Below, piece after piece: positions 30,865-41,641 of a DNA stretch of 64,000 nt. Where the stretch lies: contig CM077648.1 of the NCBI GenBank assembly GCA_039707465.1, positions 18,161,119 to 18,225,118 of the forward strand. The letters are read 5' to 3'. The notes beneath the pieces were generated by a model. The model worked only from the letters and a program-made list of their open reading frames with translations, did no database searches and was not told the DNA's origin. The translations under genes were made by a program, and so were the position numbers. This stretch comes from Rhabdophis nuchalis (Eukaryota; Chordata; Lepidosauria; Squamata; Natricidae). Position 1 is the stretch's first letter, and every line of letters begins with the position of its first letter.

Positions 30865-31194
30865 ATAGAAAATGCAAAACACTCTTTTTAAAAAATAAAA
30901 ATAAAAAAAGCAAACCAGGAGGGTTTATATGATGTGACAGAAGCTTATCTTATTTACATCTGTTCAAAATAAATCTTACACCGTATAGAAAAATGGATGT
31001 AGCATTGTAACTTTGAATGTTGAAACCTTCCCTTCTTTCTCTCAGTAATGGATTCCTGCCACAGCCCCATAACTTGTCTCAATTCAAATAACCTTTGCCA
31101 GTAGATTACAATTAGAATATTGGACTAAGGACAGAAGGCATTATGGACAGCATGTCTGTTTCATATTATCCAAGAGAAGGAGATGTATATGAAG
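30865..31194. other. No recognised feature
   Basis: No gene or repeat recognised. Confidence 0.5.
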
Positions 31195-31800
31195 CATTGT
31201 TAGGTTGTTCTTGTTCAGTCTTTGTGTTCCTGTGGACCACAGCACGCCAGGACTTCCTGTCCTCCATTGCTCCCAGAGTTTGTCAAAAAATCATGTTCAT
31301 TGCATTGATGACACTTTGTAATCATCTCATCATGAGGCATGGTGGTGCAGTGGTTACAGTGTAGTACAGCAGGCTATTTCTACTGAATGTCAACGGCCAG
31401 CAGTTTGGCAGTTCGAATCTCACCAGTCTCAGGGTTGACTCAGCCTTCCATCCTTCTGAGGTCAGTAAAATGGTTACCTAGATTGTTGGGGGCAATATGC
31501 TAACTCTGTAAACTGCTTAAAGAGGCTATAAAGCAGTATGAAGCGGTATATAAGTAAGTGCTATTGCTATTGCTATCTTCTGCCAGCCCCTTCTCATTTG
31601 GCCTTCAATCTTTACCAACATCATAGTCTTTTTTCACTGGCCAAATATTTGAGCTTTAGTTTTAGCATCTGTCCTTCCAAAGAGCAGTCAGGGTTGATTT
31701 CCTTTAAGATTGACTGATTTGATCTCCTTACAGTCCGAGGGATTCTCAAGAGGTCTTTTCTCCAGCACCACAATACCTGAAGCATGCTTCCCTCTATTCA
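31195..31800 (-). mobile_element. BovB (RTE) LINE fragment, split by a SINE
   Basis: The plus-strand text matches the well-known reverse-complement BovB sequence: GACCACAGCACGCCAGGACT, CATCTCATC, GTCCTTCCAAAGAGCAGTCA, CCTTTAAGATTGACTGATTT and GATTCTCAAGAGGTCTTTTC in family order. The SINE at 31334-31577 interrupts it. Recognition is from memory of ruminant BovB. The element is widespread in squamates and attributed to horizontal transfer. No intact ORF. Confidence 0.85.
31334..31577 (+). mobile_element. tRNA-derived squamate SINE (type 1) inside BovB
   Basis: Head GGTGGTGCAGTGGTTACAGT (A box), B box CAGTTCGAATCTCACC, body GTTGACTCAGCCTTCCATCC and TTGTTGGGGGCAATATGC, tail GCTATTGCTATTGCTATC. 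Insertion postdates the BovB copy it splits. Confidence 0.92.
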
Positions 31801-32183
31801 TTCATCCTCAAGAATTGTCATGTTTACCCTGTGACAGTGTCAGAAACACTGGAAATAATTCCTTTATTGGTCAGCAATAAAGGTGGAGATGGCTTTTCCT
31901 GAACTCTTATCTTGTCTCTAAGGGAGAATGAATGTGGTAGAGGGTTAGGGTACTGCATTGGGAACAGACTCTGATTCCCCCATAGGCCAGAAAGACTCTG
32001 AAGAATGAAGGTGAATATATGTGTCCCAGGATAATGTTGCAGGAGCCAATCTGGGTCAATCACCGGGACGAGAGGTTTTGTCTTCCAAGCTTTTGGACTT
32101 TGGGTCAGCTATTTTCTCTCAATCCTGGGCTGGGAAATTGAAATATATCTATTTTCAAACTTGCATCACAATTGGCTGATAAA

Positions 32184-32191
<8 letters not shown>
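31801..32191. other. No recognised feature
   Basis: No supported gene or repeat between the BovB fragment and the CT microsatellite. Confidence 0.5.

Positions 32192-32219
<28 letters not shown>
32189..32219. repeat. (CT)n microsatellite
   Basis: About 15 CT units. Confidence 0.95.
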
Positions 32220-32222
<3 letters not shown>

Positions 32223-32291
32223 GACCCAAACAAATCTGTGATTCTATGCATTATTTGGGCACATGTAAGTGTGTATGCTATAACTATAGAG

Positions 32292-32425
32292 CAAGGGTGT
32301 CAAATTGGTGGCCCATGGGCCGAATGCGTTGCGCACAGACCAGGGCCACCCCACCTTCATGAAGGGAAAAATTGTCACGCTGTGTCATGTGATGGCAACG
32401 TGACACGGCGAGTTTGACACCCGTG
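32292..32425. mobile_element. hAT-type MITE (CAGGGGTGTCAAACT family), short form
   Basis: 134 bp, ends CAAGGGTGTCAAATTGG and GAGTTTGACACCCGTG, flanks ctatagag and ctctacag (6 of 8). Interior GGCCCATGGGCCGAATGCG and a GTGATGGCAACGTGAC stretch match copies at 56088 and 63548. Confidence 0.82.
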
Positions 32426-32456
32426 CTCTACAGGATTGGATCCTCTAGAGCAGAAG

Positions 32457-32967
32457 AGCCAAGGTGGCGCAGTGGTTAGAATGCAGTACTACAGGATACT
32501 TCTGCTGCCTGCTGGCTGCCTGCAATTTGGCAGTTTGAATCTCAGCAGGCCCAAGGTTGACTCAACCTTCCATCCTTCCAAGGTGGGTAAAATGAGGACA
32601 CATAGATTGTTGGGGGCAATATGTTGACAATGTAAATTGCTTAGAGAGGGCTATCAAGCACTCTGAAGCCAGTGGTAGGATTCAACCCATTTAACAACCG
32701 GTTTGCCAAAAATGTGAGTGTGCATGCATGTACATGTGCATGGCTTCTGCACATGCTTGTGTACATGGCTTCTGCGCATGTGCATGCACATGGCTTTAAT
32801 GCATGTGTGGCTTTTTCCATACAGTGATGGTCAACTAGCTGGTGGTCGATTTTATCGGTTCTCCAAACTGCGCAAAATGATAACAACCAGTTCATCCAAA
32901 CAGGACTGAACCGACTGAATCCCACCCCTGTACGAAGCGGTATACAAGTCTAAGTGCTATTGTTATT
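32457..32967 (+). mobile_element. tRNA-derived squamate SINE (type 1) interrupted by a MITE
   Basis: The SINE head and body run to 32669 and its tail (GAAGCGGTATACAAGTCTAA) resumes at 32931, with a hAT MITE between. Boxes A and B are intact. Confidence 0.9.
32670..32930. mobile_element. hAT-type MITE (CAGTGGTGGGATTCA family) inside a SINE
   Basis: Ends CAGTGGTAGGATTCAACCC and GACTGAATCCCACCCCTG. Flanks tctgaagc and tacgaagc (6 of 8) lie inside the host SINE. The interior is rich in GCATGTGCATG-like repeats. Confidence 0.88.
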
Positions 32968-33718
32968 CTCCCATTTCCTTTGGCGGCTGAAATGCTGCTT
33001 AAGACTAAAATGTGTATTGCAGAGTATGAACTTGTACTTTCCAGCCACCCTTTTAAAGAGACCACCAATGTGTTTGAAAGTAAAACATCTGAGACTCCAA
33101 TTAGTTCATGTTTGAACCAGGCATTCATGCCCCTCAGTGACATTTGTGGGGTAAAGAGAGAATACTTGAATTTTTAGGCTGTCTGGAGGATGCTTGAATC
33201 CTCTAATGCAAATCTTAAATTCTATTTTAAAAAACAGCTTAGCTTTGCTACTAACCATTTTTCTCCCTTCCTTTTTGGTCCAGCTGCTTCTTCCAGCTGC
33301 TCTCATCTGCTATGAAAAGGAAATAAGTTTGTACAAATAGCTATTTACTGTTATGCTAACGATTTAATTTAAAACTGATGAAAGGATGGGAATTCCAAGG
33401 GAAGCCTAGCTGTACTCAGATTGCCTTCCTTCACTTACTCTTTGAGAATTAGAACTGTAACAGAGGAGGACTTTTCGCTACTCTTCAGATCCTTTCGGGC
33501 TTTAGATGTTTGGGTTAAGGCTTGTTGATTTACTCATTAATAACAGCTTTGAATTAAAGATGGGGTTCCAAGGTACAACACTGCACGAAACATATAAACA
33601 GCAAACAAAAGGCAGGCTAGGTCAATTGGGAATGAAAAGTCAACTGCCTTTTTTAAGCAAACATTTATTTTAATAGTAGATCTTTATCATAAAGGCTTCT
33701 GTGTGCGCTTTTAATAGT
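32968..33718. other. No recognised feature
   Basis: No gene or repeat recognised. Confidence 0.5.
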
Positions 33719-34512
33719 TACGTATTTTTCGGAGTATAAAATGCATCAAGGTTTTGAAGAAGCAAATTTAAAAAAAGGTTTTGCACTCTGCAAACCTCGC
33801 AAAAATGGCCTGTTTTTTGTGAAAACAGACCCGTTTTTGTTTTGTTTTTTTCAAAACAAAGGGCATGAATAGCCTTTACCTTTGTACGATCACTGACCTA
33901 CGCCTCTTCCGCTGGGCCTTGAAAATGCACTTATTCCGTGCGGCCGGCCTGGTGTAGTTTTTTAATCGATTTTAATCAATTTTATCTGAGACTTTTACCT
34001 GGTTTTAGAACAGGCCCTAAATTTAATTGATTTTTAAAGTATTTTGATGTTTTGTGGTTTTATTATGCCTGTTCACCGCCCTGAGTCCCGTAAGGGAGAA
34101 GGGCGGTATACAAATTTAATAAATAGTAATAAATAGTAAATTAGGAGACTTGTAGAGTGCTCTTGGGGGGGCTTGAGGGGGGACAAAAATGAGCAATAAA
34201 TGGCCCATTTTTCGTGAAAATGGTCCTGTGTTTTGTCAAAAAAAAGGCATGCATAGCCTTTAGGAGGCTTACAGAGTGCTCCTGGGGGCTGGGGGGGAGG
34301 GCAAAATTGAGCAAAAAATGGCCCATTTTTTGCTCATTTCTGTCCTCTCCAGCCCCCTGAAACCCTTCTACAGGCTCTGCATGACCCATTCTGGTGAAGG
34401 GGCAGAGTTTCGAGAGGCAAAAAATGCTGTATTCAGTGTATAAGACACACCCAGATTTTCAGCCTCTTTTTTGAGGGGAAAAAGGTGGATCTTATACTCC
34501 AAAAAATAAGTT
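33719..34512. mobile_element. MITE, ACTGTATTTTTCGGA family, copy 3, split by an L2 tail
   Basis: Left end TACGTATTTTTCGGAGTATA, right end (inverted) TAACTTATTTTTTGGAGTAT. Internal GGCATGAATAGCCTTTA and GGAGGCTTACAGAGTGCTCC blocks are family-typical. An L2 3' end (33878-34138) is inserted in the interior. Confidence 0.78.
33878..34138 (+). mobile_element. L2 LINE 3' end
   Basis: Starts at CTTTGTACGATCACTGACCT, has the CTCTTCCGCTGGGCCTTGAA coding end, then CGCCCTGAGTCCCGTAAGGG and a TAATAAATAGTAA tail. A short, 5'-truncated copy. Confidence 0.85.
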
Positions 34513-34566
34513 ATTTTTTATTATGCTCACATACACATATACAGAGGCACACACAACAGTACTACA

Positions 34567-35345
34567 ATAAGGTGACCGGATTTTCAAAATCCCAAAGCGG
34601 GACACCGTTGATGAGGGGGGGGGAGCATGCGCGCGTGCGAGCGCTCCCGCACATCACGCGCCTGCGGAGAGGGCGCGCCTGCGGAGAGGGCATGAGGGCA
34701 GGGGCGCACTCCCAACAGCCGCTGCGGGGGCCACTTTAAAGGCAGCTGCAGAGGACCGATCCGGCAGCTCTCAGCGCGTGAGGGAGGGCCTTCGGGGCAG
34801 CTGCTGGGTCTGGCGGCGGCGCAGGAGGTGCCGGCCAAGCAGCGTGATGGCTCCGAGCGCGGAAGGCGAGAGTGACATGCTGAGACGCGGAGCCCGCAAG
34901 TGCGTCTGGGTCCTGCTCCTGGGGCTGTCTGGTTCAGAGAAGGGCACTCAGGTGAGCGGGCCAGGCTCTCGCCTTCCGCACTCGGAGCCATTGCGCTGCT
35001 CACCTGGCACCTCCTGTGCTGCTGCCAGACCCAGCAGCCGTGCATCTGACCATTGGGCCGAAAGCTGCCCCTCACGCGATGAGAGCCGCCGCTGCTGCCT
35101 TTAAAGAGTGCCCCGCGGGGGTGGGTGGGAGCGTGCCCCGACATTCTCTGCAGGCATGTGACGCGCTGGAGCACATGCGCGCCCCCTCCGAGGCCCTCCC
35201 TGCCTGAGCCGGCACTCAGAGGTGCCCGCCTCTGAGCGTGTACAGAGCGCCCGAAGAGGGACATTTTGAAGAATAGGCGGGTGGCGGGATATCTAATGGA
35301 GAAGCGGGTCTGTCCCACCAGAAGCGGGAGGGATGGTCACCTTAT
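34567..35345. mobile_element. GC-rich fold-back DNA transposon (779 bp)
   Basis: The ends ATAAGGTGACC and GGTCACCTTAT are perfect 11-bp inverted repeats. The two halves are extended inverted copies: for example AGCTGCTGGGTCTGGCGGCG near 34797 pairs with CTGCTGCCAGACCCAGCAGC near 35020, and GGCTCCGAGCGCGGAAGGCG with CTCTCGCCTTCCGCACTCGG. The 244-codon minus-strand ORF and its partners are a by-product of high GC. CpG density is far above the surroundings. Superfamily and target duplication unresolved. Confidence 0.8.
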
Positions 35346-35539
35346 CCTACAACACATTGTACCCAGAGTTAGTTTTTTGTGAGATAGGCAGCTATACAGA
35401 CTTGAAAAAATAAATAAGGTACTTCTCTAACTTCACTGGCTGACTGATATGATTTGTGTTAGGATCAAAGGACTATTAGACAGAGCTAGTTAGCCTTAGA
35501 GATAACCTCCAGTTCCTCTCTATTTGATGATAAATCTTT

Positions 35540-35926
35540 CAGGGGTGCTCAGTTGCTGGGTGAGTGTGGCCATAATGGGCGTGGCCTAGTTGGCCTCCTG
35601 CACCACTGGCGTGTGTTTGCCTCCCCCAGGCTCCGGAGGCTTTCCTCAAGCCTCTGGGAGGATGCAAACTGCTTCCCCCAGGCTCTGGAGGTCAGAAACA
35701 GGCCCATTTCTGGCCTTCCAGAACTTCTGGAAACAGAAAAACTTCTGTTTTCCCCCCTCCCCGAGCTTCCATGCGGGCCCTGCACTTGCCTCGCATCCAA
35801 AACAGGCTGTGTGGAGACTCCTGGGAGGGGCCAGCCAGGGGTGGGATTTGGAGGTTCTCCGAACCGACCATAACATTTGCTATGGGGTCTCCCGAACCCA
35901 GGCAAACCCATTGCAGCCCACCCCAG
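35540..35926. mobile_element. hAT-type MITE (CAGNGGTGGG family), long GC-rich subfamily
   Basis: Ends CAGGGGTGCTCAG and GCAGCCCACCCCAG; flanks aaatcttt and aaagctgt (6 of 8). Interior blocks CTCCTGCACCACTGG and TTCCATGCGGGCCCTGCACT match 4679 and 55270. Confidence 0.82.
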
Positions 35927-35934
35927 AAAGCTGT

Positions 35935-36291
35935 GTAAGCTATATCTCTAACTCTGACTCTCGCCCCCAACCCATCACCAGATGTAAAGTTAAATGCAGC
36001 TGCCAATCTAGTTTGCTTACACATATATAAAAGTATGTTGTCGCCATTTGGCTGACATAATAAAGCATGCCCTGATTGATCCTAGGATATCCATTTTTTT
36101 TAGTAGCATCATTTATTCTCTAAAAATTCTTGACCGTGAAAGAATTACAATGATTTTCAACTTCATTTACTGTCTAGCTCTGAAAATTATACACAGTCGT
36201 CCAACTCCAGGCATGTTATCATTTAGTAATGATAATAAAAAGTATCATTGTGAATAGTAAAATTTATGCCTTAAGATTTCCAGCTTATCAA
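35935..36291. other. No recognised feature
   Basis: AT-rich, no supported gene or repeat. Confidence 0.5.
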
Positions 36292-36408
36292 TTGATACTT
36301 AACAACTGTGGCAAGAAAGATAATAATATGGGGCAAATATTAACGGTCTTATTTAGCAACAGACATTTTGGGCTCCATTGTGGTCATAAATTGAGAACTA
36401 CTCGTATT
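36292..36408. mobile_element. MITE, AGGTAGTCCTTGACTTA family, partial
   Basis: Carries CTTAACAACTGTGGCAAGAA, TTAGCAACAGACATTTTGGG and an eroded terminus GGTCATAAATTGAGAACTAC, all matching the right half of the 16773 element. Confidence 0.7.
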
Positions 36409-37212
36409 AAAAGCTCCGAAATAATAATAGCATATGTAATTATCATAGTTGTTAGGATTTTAGGAAGCCAAATGTATATTGTGGATAAAAAAAATGATAG
36501 ATGGAACAAAAGGTTAATTCCATACTCACTTTTCCAAATCACTAAGAAGAAAAAGAAGCCAAGTGAAACATTTACATGTAGCTTATCTGCAGTCTTAATC
36601 TGTACCCAAGCAATCAGTAAAATGCAGAAAAGTCATAGATATTTCAGATGATGACATTACAATTGCAGAATACATTATTCATTGCCAGAGGTGGTAGATT
36701 CATTTGAAATAAAAGGTGAAATCAGATTTTATCAGACAGTTAAAGGAGACAAATAGGTCTCTTTGTTGCCTTGGTAAATACGTTATGGAGATTGGAGTCA
36801 TCTATTGTTTTAACACAGAAGTTGCATTTTATGGGTAGAAATACTGCTAGTAGAAAATTCTAAAAATAACCTTGATACCTTGATCCATGCGCAGCCTTGA
36901 GTTTAAATAAAATGCAGCAATTGTAGGAGTGGTGCATTTGAATTCACTTGTTTTTACATTGTGAACTGTAACATGTAAAATGTTCAGGTGGCAAGGTATG
37001 TGACTTTCCCTACAGTAAAGAATGAATGTGCACATTCCACAAAGATGGTGCTTAAGCCATCACTCCATAATTTCTTTTCCCAAGGTTTTTTTTTAATGGT
37101 AGGAAGATGGTGTTTGAGCATGTGACAATTCTCTCAGAAACTCCATCTGTTTTTGGGACCTTCATAACAATGGTAATGTATACCATTAAATAAAAATATA
37201 TATATAATTGGA
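36409..37212. other. No recognised feature
   Basis: AT-rich, no supported gene or repeat. Confidence 0.5.
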
Positions 37213-37780
37213 TATTTGTATTATGCCACTGTATAGTGCCTTGGTAAGGCCACACTTGGAATACTGCATACAGTTTTGGTCGCCACGATGTAGAAAAGAC
37301 GTGGAGACTCTGGAAAGAGTGCAGAGAAGAGCAACCAAGATGATTAGAGGACTGGAGACTAAGACATATGAAGAACGGCTGCAGGAGCTGGGTATGTCTA
37401 GTTTGATGAAGAGAAGGACCAGGGGAGACATGATAGCAGTGTTCCGATATCTCAGAGGGTGCCACAAAGAAGAGGGAGTCAAACTTTTCTCCAAGGCACC
37501 TGGGGGCAGGACAAGAAGCAATGGGTGGAAACTAACCAAGGAGAGAAGCAACTTAGAATTAAGGAGAAATTTCCTGACAGTAAGAACAATTAACCTCTGG
37601 AACAGCTTGCCTCCAGCAGTTGTGAATGCCCCAACTCTTGAAGTCTTTAAAAAGATGTTAGACAGCCATTTGTCTGAAATGGTATAAGGTTCCTGCCCAC
37701 GCAGGGGGTTGGACTAGAAGACCTACAAGGTCCCTTCCAACTCTGCTATTGTATTGTATTGTATTGTATTATTGTATTGT
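37213..37780 (+). mobile_element. CR1 LINE 3' end with (ATTGT)n tail
   Basis: 5'-truncated CR1 whose remaining reading frame (37208-37687, 159 codons) is open to its natural stop. It covers the C-terminal region after the reverse-transcriptase domain, with LEYCIQFWSPR, METLERVQ, RRTRGDMIAVFRYLRG and LWNSLPPAVV motifs. The 3' UTR has GGGGGTTGGACTAGAAGACC and TCCCTTCCAACTCTGCTATT, then five or more ATTGT units. One of the better preserved copies. Confidence 0.93.
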
Positions 37781-37899
37781 CTCTCTTTCAACAAAGTAAG
37801 GGCTGACAACATAATATGTATAGGTTATGATGGATCTCTGCAATGATACTTACAAAATTATCTGACCCAGTTCAATAAATATGATCAATGAATAAGGAA

Positions 37900-37993
37900 C
37901 ATGGTGGCTCATGAGTTTAAAATACTGGGCTGATGAGCAGCCACCTCCTGTTCAAGACCTGGTGCTGCTATGGGGCAGGATGAGCTCCCGTCA
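37900..37993 (+). mobile_element. SINE (type 2) head fragment
   Basis: A degraded tRNA-like head (ATGGTGGCTCATGAGTTTAA, CTGTTCAAGACCTGGTGCTG, GATGAGCTCCCGTCACA) resembling the type 2 SINE at 10073. It is cut off on the right by the CR1 copy. Confidence 0.55.
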
Positions 37994-38775
37994 CACATTT
38001 TGTTCATCTAACAAAATGAAATTCAATGGTGAAAAGAGTAAGGTTCTACATGTAGGCAAGAAAAACCAAATGCACAGGTACAGTATAGGTGGTACCTTGC
38101 TTAATAGCAGTAACTGTGAGAGGGATCTTGGAGTCCTAGTGGACAACCATTTAAATATGAGCCAGCAGTGTGCAGCAGCTGCCAAAAAAGCCAACACAGT
38201 TCTCGGCTGCATAAACAGAGGGATAGAATCTAGATCAGGTGAAGTGTTAATGCCACTGTATAGTGCCTTGGTAAGGCCACACTTGGAATACTGCATCCAG
38301 TTTTGGTCACCATGATATAGAAAAGATGTGGAGACTCTGGAAAGAGTGCAGAGAAGAGCAACCAAGATGATCAGGGGACTGGTGGCTAAAACATATGAAG
38401 AACGGTTGCAGGAACTGGGTATGTCTAGTTTAATGAAAAGAAGGACTAGGGATGACATGATATCTCAGGGGTTGCCACAAAGAAGACCGGGTTCAGCTAT
38501 TGTCCAAAGCACCTGAGTATAGGACAAGAAGCAATGGGTAGAAACTAATCAAGGAGAGAAACATCTTAGAACTGAGGAGGAATTTCCTAACAGTTAGAAC
38601 AATTAATCACTGGAACAACTTGCTTCCAGAAGTTGTGAATGCTCCAGAACTGGAAGTTTTTAAGATGTTGGATAACCGTTTGTCTGAAATGGTGTAGGGT
38701 TTGCCACCTAAGCAGGAGATTGGATTAGAAGACCTTCAAGGTCCCTTCCAACTCTGTTATTCTATTCTATTCTAT
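37994..38775 (+). mobile_element. CR1 LINE 3' end with (TTCTA)n tail
   Basis: A longer 5'-truncated copy of the same CR1 family. It includes the upstream NCERDLGVLVDNHLNMSQQC region (38000-38315) and the LEYCIQFWSP block, then a frame-breaking stop near 38317. The 3' UTR ends ATTCTATTCTATTCTATC. The pentanucleotide tail differs in letter from the 37213 copy. Confidence 0.93.
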
Positions 38776-38776
38776 C

Positions 38777-39627
38777 TTCAGCTCCCGCCAATGCAGTGCT
38801 TCAAAAGTGGGTGACCGCAAGTAGATAAATGTGTACCATTTGGTGGGCAACTTCATGGGGATGTTGGATGGAACCTCCAATTGGGCGTCCTCTGGGATAT
38901 AGTGATGTCCCTGGTTCATCCTTTCACTTTGGTGCGCCCCACACAGAAGTTTTAGTATTATCAATGAATAAATGCATAACAGTTATTGTCAATGCACATG
39001 TGCACGATGAAATTGAATGAGCCTCCCTTGATGCAGCCTCCCCCCCCCAAAAAAACACACAGAACGCATCTCGATAACTCAATAAATAAAAGGGGAAAAA
39101 AGAAATCCCTACACCCAAATAAGTAATAACTAGCACACATTCCCACATACATATATGTACATAACATTATATTACACCAGTATAAACATGTTCCATGTTA
39201 TGCTGACCCTGTACGTCTATCATATTAAACCTGATTGTGGTGTTATGTTGTGTTTAGAAGTCGGACAGCCCAAGGATAAAAGCTAGTTTTCAGCCTATTC
39301 ATTCAGCTGGCTCTGCTTCTATATCTCCTGCCCGATGGTACGAGAGGAGGAGGAGGAGAAGGATAAATATTGAACCTATTGAGATTTCATGAGATTGCTA
39401 TGTTTCTGTATCCATGTGCGAGATTTGGCATCTATTAATCTAGTCATGTTTGGATTTGATTATCGCAGTGTACTATATGTGGCGCTCTATTAAAGCAACC
39501 CAATTGGTACAAAAGGGGGAAGCTAAACCGCTACCAAGGTTTTATGATGTCCATGTTGAAAACCCAACTTTGTTGCCAATTCTTTCCTGAGCATAATGTA
39601 AGGTCTGCTTTATAATGTCGTCATTGA
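38777..39627. other. No recognised feature
   Basis: No gene or repeat identified. There is a short C-run and A-run at 39042-39056. Confidence 0.5.
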
Positions 39628-40137
39628 GCTGCGGTGGCGCAGTGGTTAGAGTGCAGTACTGTGGACTATTTCTGCTGCCTGTCGGCTGTCTGCAATTTAA
39701 TAGTTCAAATTTCACCAGGCTCAAGGCAGGGGAGGGTTTCAGCCAGCGTTACTGCCGGTTTGCTCATGTGCGCGCTTCGCATGCTGGATGTGCTGTTCAA
39801 TAGTAATTGAATTGCGCATGCGCAGAACTCAAAAAAAAAGATGGCAGCGCTGGCAGCAGCGACCGGAGAACTGGTTTGGGCGGTGTGGCTAGACTGGGTC
39901 GCTGCCGGTTCTGCAACCCAGGGTGATATGCCACTATCAGTTTGGCCGAACCAGGCTGAACCAATAGGAACTCACCTTTGGCTCAAGGTTGACTCAGCAT
40001 TCCATTCTTCCAAGGTGGGTAAAATGAGGACCCAGATTTTTTTTTGGGGGGGGGGAATAGGCTGACTCTGTAAACCACTTAGAGAGGTCTGTAAAAGCAC
40101 TGTGAAGAGGTCTATAAGTCTAAGTGCTACTGCTATC
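39628..40137 (+). mobile_element. tRNA-derived squamate SINE (type 1) interrupted by a MITE
   Basis: Head GGTGGCGCAGTGGTTAGAGT, body TTTCACCAGGCTCAAGG. The MITE follows, then GTTGACTCAGCATTCCATTC, a T/G-run expansion and the tail AAGTCTAAGTGCTACTGCTA. The sequence reads continuously if the MITE and one copy of its duplication are ignored. Confidence 0.93.
39727..39980. mobile_element. hAT-type MITE (CAGNGGTGGG family) inside a SINE
   Basis: 254 bp with ends CAGGGGAGGGTTTCAGCC and AGGAACTCACCTTTG and a perfect 8-bp duplication GCTCAAGG (39719-39726 and 39981-39988) inside the SINE. Interior TTGCGCATGCGCAGAAC motif. A clean hAT insertion. Confidence 0.95.
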
Positions 40138-41102
40138 ATATGAGGGACTAGTTTTCTATTATGGGGGCCATGATCTGCAGCAGAAACCTTCCTGACAATC
40201 TCCTTGTTTTGAGACGCTCAAGTGGGAGAGGGCTTTGCAACCTTGGAGATTTGTTTCTGGCCCTCCCTCCCTCCCTCCTCCCTCCCTCTCCTTTTCCCTC
40301 TCTATTTCCCTCCTCATTTAGAAGAGCAATCAAGTCTTTTATCTTCCACCTAGTATTCCATTATTCATCATTTTAATCTTAGGTTGGATTTTAACTGTTC
40401 CTTCTTTTAGTATTCTTGGTAGTGTTGACTGCTTTGAGGATTCAAATGGCCAGAAAGGAGAGATAAAAACTGAATGATATCCACTTCAGCCACATTTTTC
40501 TCTCTGGCAGATAAGTATTTCTTCAGTGCTCAAGGCAATTTCTAATAACAGTCTAATGAAATATTATTTTGTATCAGCTTCCCCTTGGTTATAAACCATC
40601 TGTAAGTAGGTTACTAATGCTTACTATAAGGGCACAGCAACATTCAGCAGATTTATTACTATTACAGTAACTTTCTTTCTAGGGCATTAATAATATGACA
40701 ATAATGCCAAATAAACTACCTATTTTAACAATGAAGGTCCAAATTGAGAGTAATAGATCAGGTATAAAATTGAAGGGCCACTGGTAAGCAGCATGTTGTT
40801 GTCTGCATAAGGAGTTCAGTGCTGTTAGAAGCTTCCTAAAATTAGTATTTCTACAGTGAAATAACTAAGGGAGACCTTACAGAGTGGCAGGGTGCAGCTA
40901 TTTCTAATCTCTTTTAATTTATTCCCAACCTTTACAAAAGAGTATGGGCTCTTTCAAGGTTTACCTTTGCCAATAGATTAACCCCTGGGGGAAAAATCAT
41001 TGCATTTTAACACATTTCTCTATTATTTATTTCAATATAATATTTTAGATTATTATTATTAAGATTAGAAACTAGGAACAATAGTAGGAAAATATTTATA
41101 TT
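40138..41102. other. No recognised feature; CT-rich patch
   Basis: A CCCT/CTCC-rich patch at 40260-40312; otherwise AT-rich with nothing identified. Confidence 0.5.
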
Positions 41103-41557
41103 CGAGACCGTCTCGTGCCCCATACATCCCTTAGACCGATACGCTCCCACAGAGAGGACCTTCTCAGGGTGCCGTCGGCCGGACAATGCCGACTGGCGAC
41201 ACCCAGGGGAAGAGCCTTCTCTGTGGCGGGTCCAGCCCTTTGGAATGACCTACCCCCTGAACTCTGGACCATCACCGACCTCCGCCTCTTCCGCCAATGT
41301 CTAAAGACATACTTTTTTCATCAAGCCGGCCTAGCCTAACCTCCCATGGGGACTTTTAGAAAAGTTTTAAATTGGGTTTTTAATTAATAATTGGTTTTAG
41401 CACAAGTTTGGGATTTAATATATATTTTAAATTATTTATTTATATTCTATTTTGTATGTTTTTTAAATTTCCTGTGCGCCGCCCTGGGTCCTCTGCGGAG
41501 AAGGGCGGGATATAAATGTAATAAAATAAATAAATAAATAAATAAATAAATAAATTT
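41103..41557 (+). mobile_element. L2 LINE 3' end with (AAAT)n tail
   Basis: The last 74 codons of ORF2 (41115-41339) are open and match the C-terminus at 50670-50879 (HTS.RPIRSHRE, TPRGRAFSVAGPALWNDLPP). A 3' UTR with CGCCGCCCTGGGTCCTCTGC and an AAAT tail follows. Confidence 0.92.
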
Positions 41558-41641
41558 GAGACTGATGAGGTTTCCATTGGTCATAGGATCATCGTTTTGT
41601 AAGTGGGGAGCTGTGAGTTGGAGAATTGTGTGAAGCAGGCC

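Noticed and set aside
34584..35318. 244-codon minus-strand ORF
   Set aside because: Falls exactly within the GC-rich fold-back element; overlapping ORFs on both strands reflect a lack of AT-rich stops, and no domain is visible.
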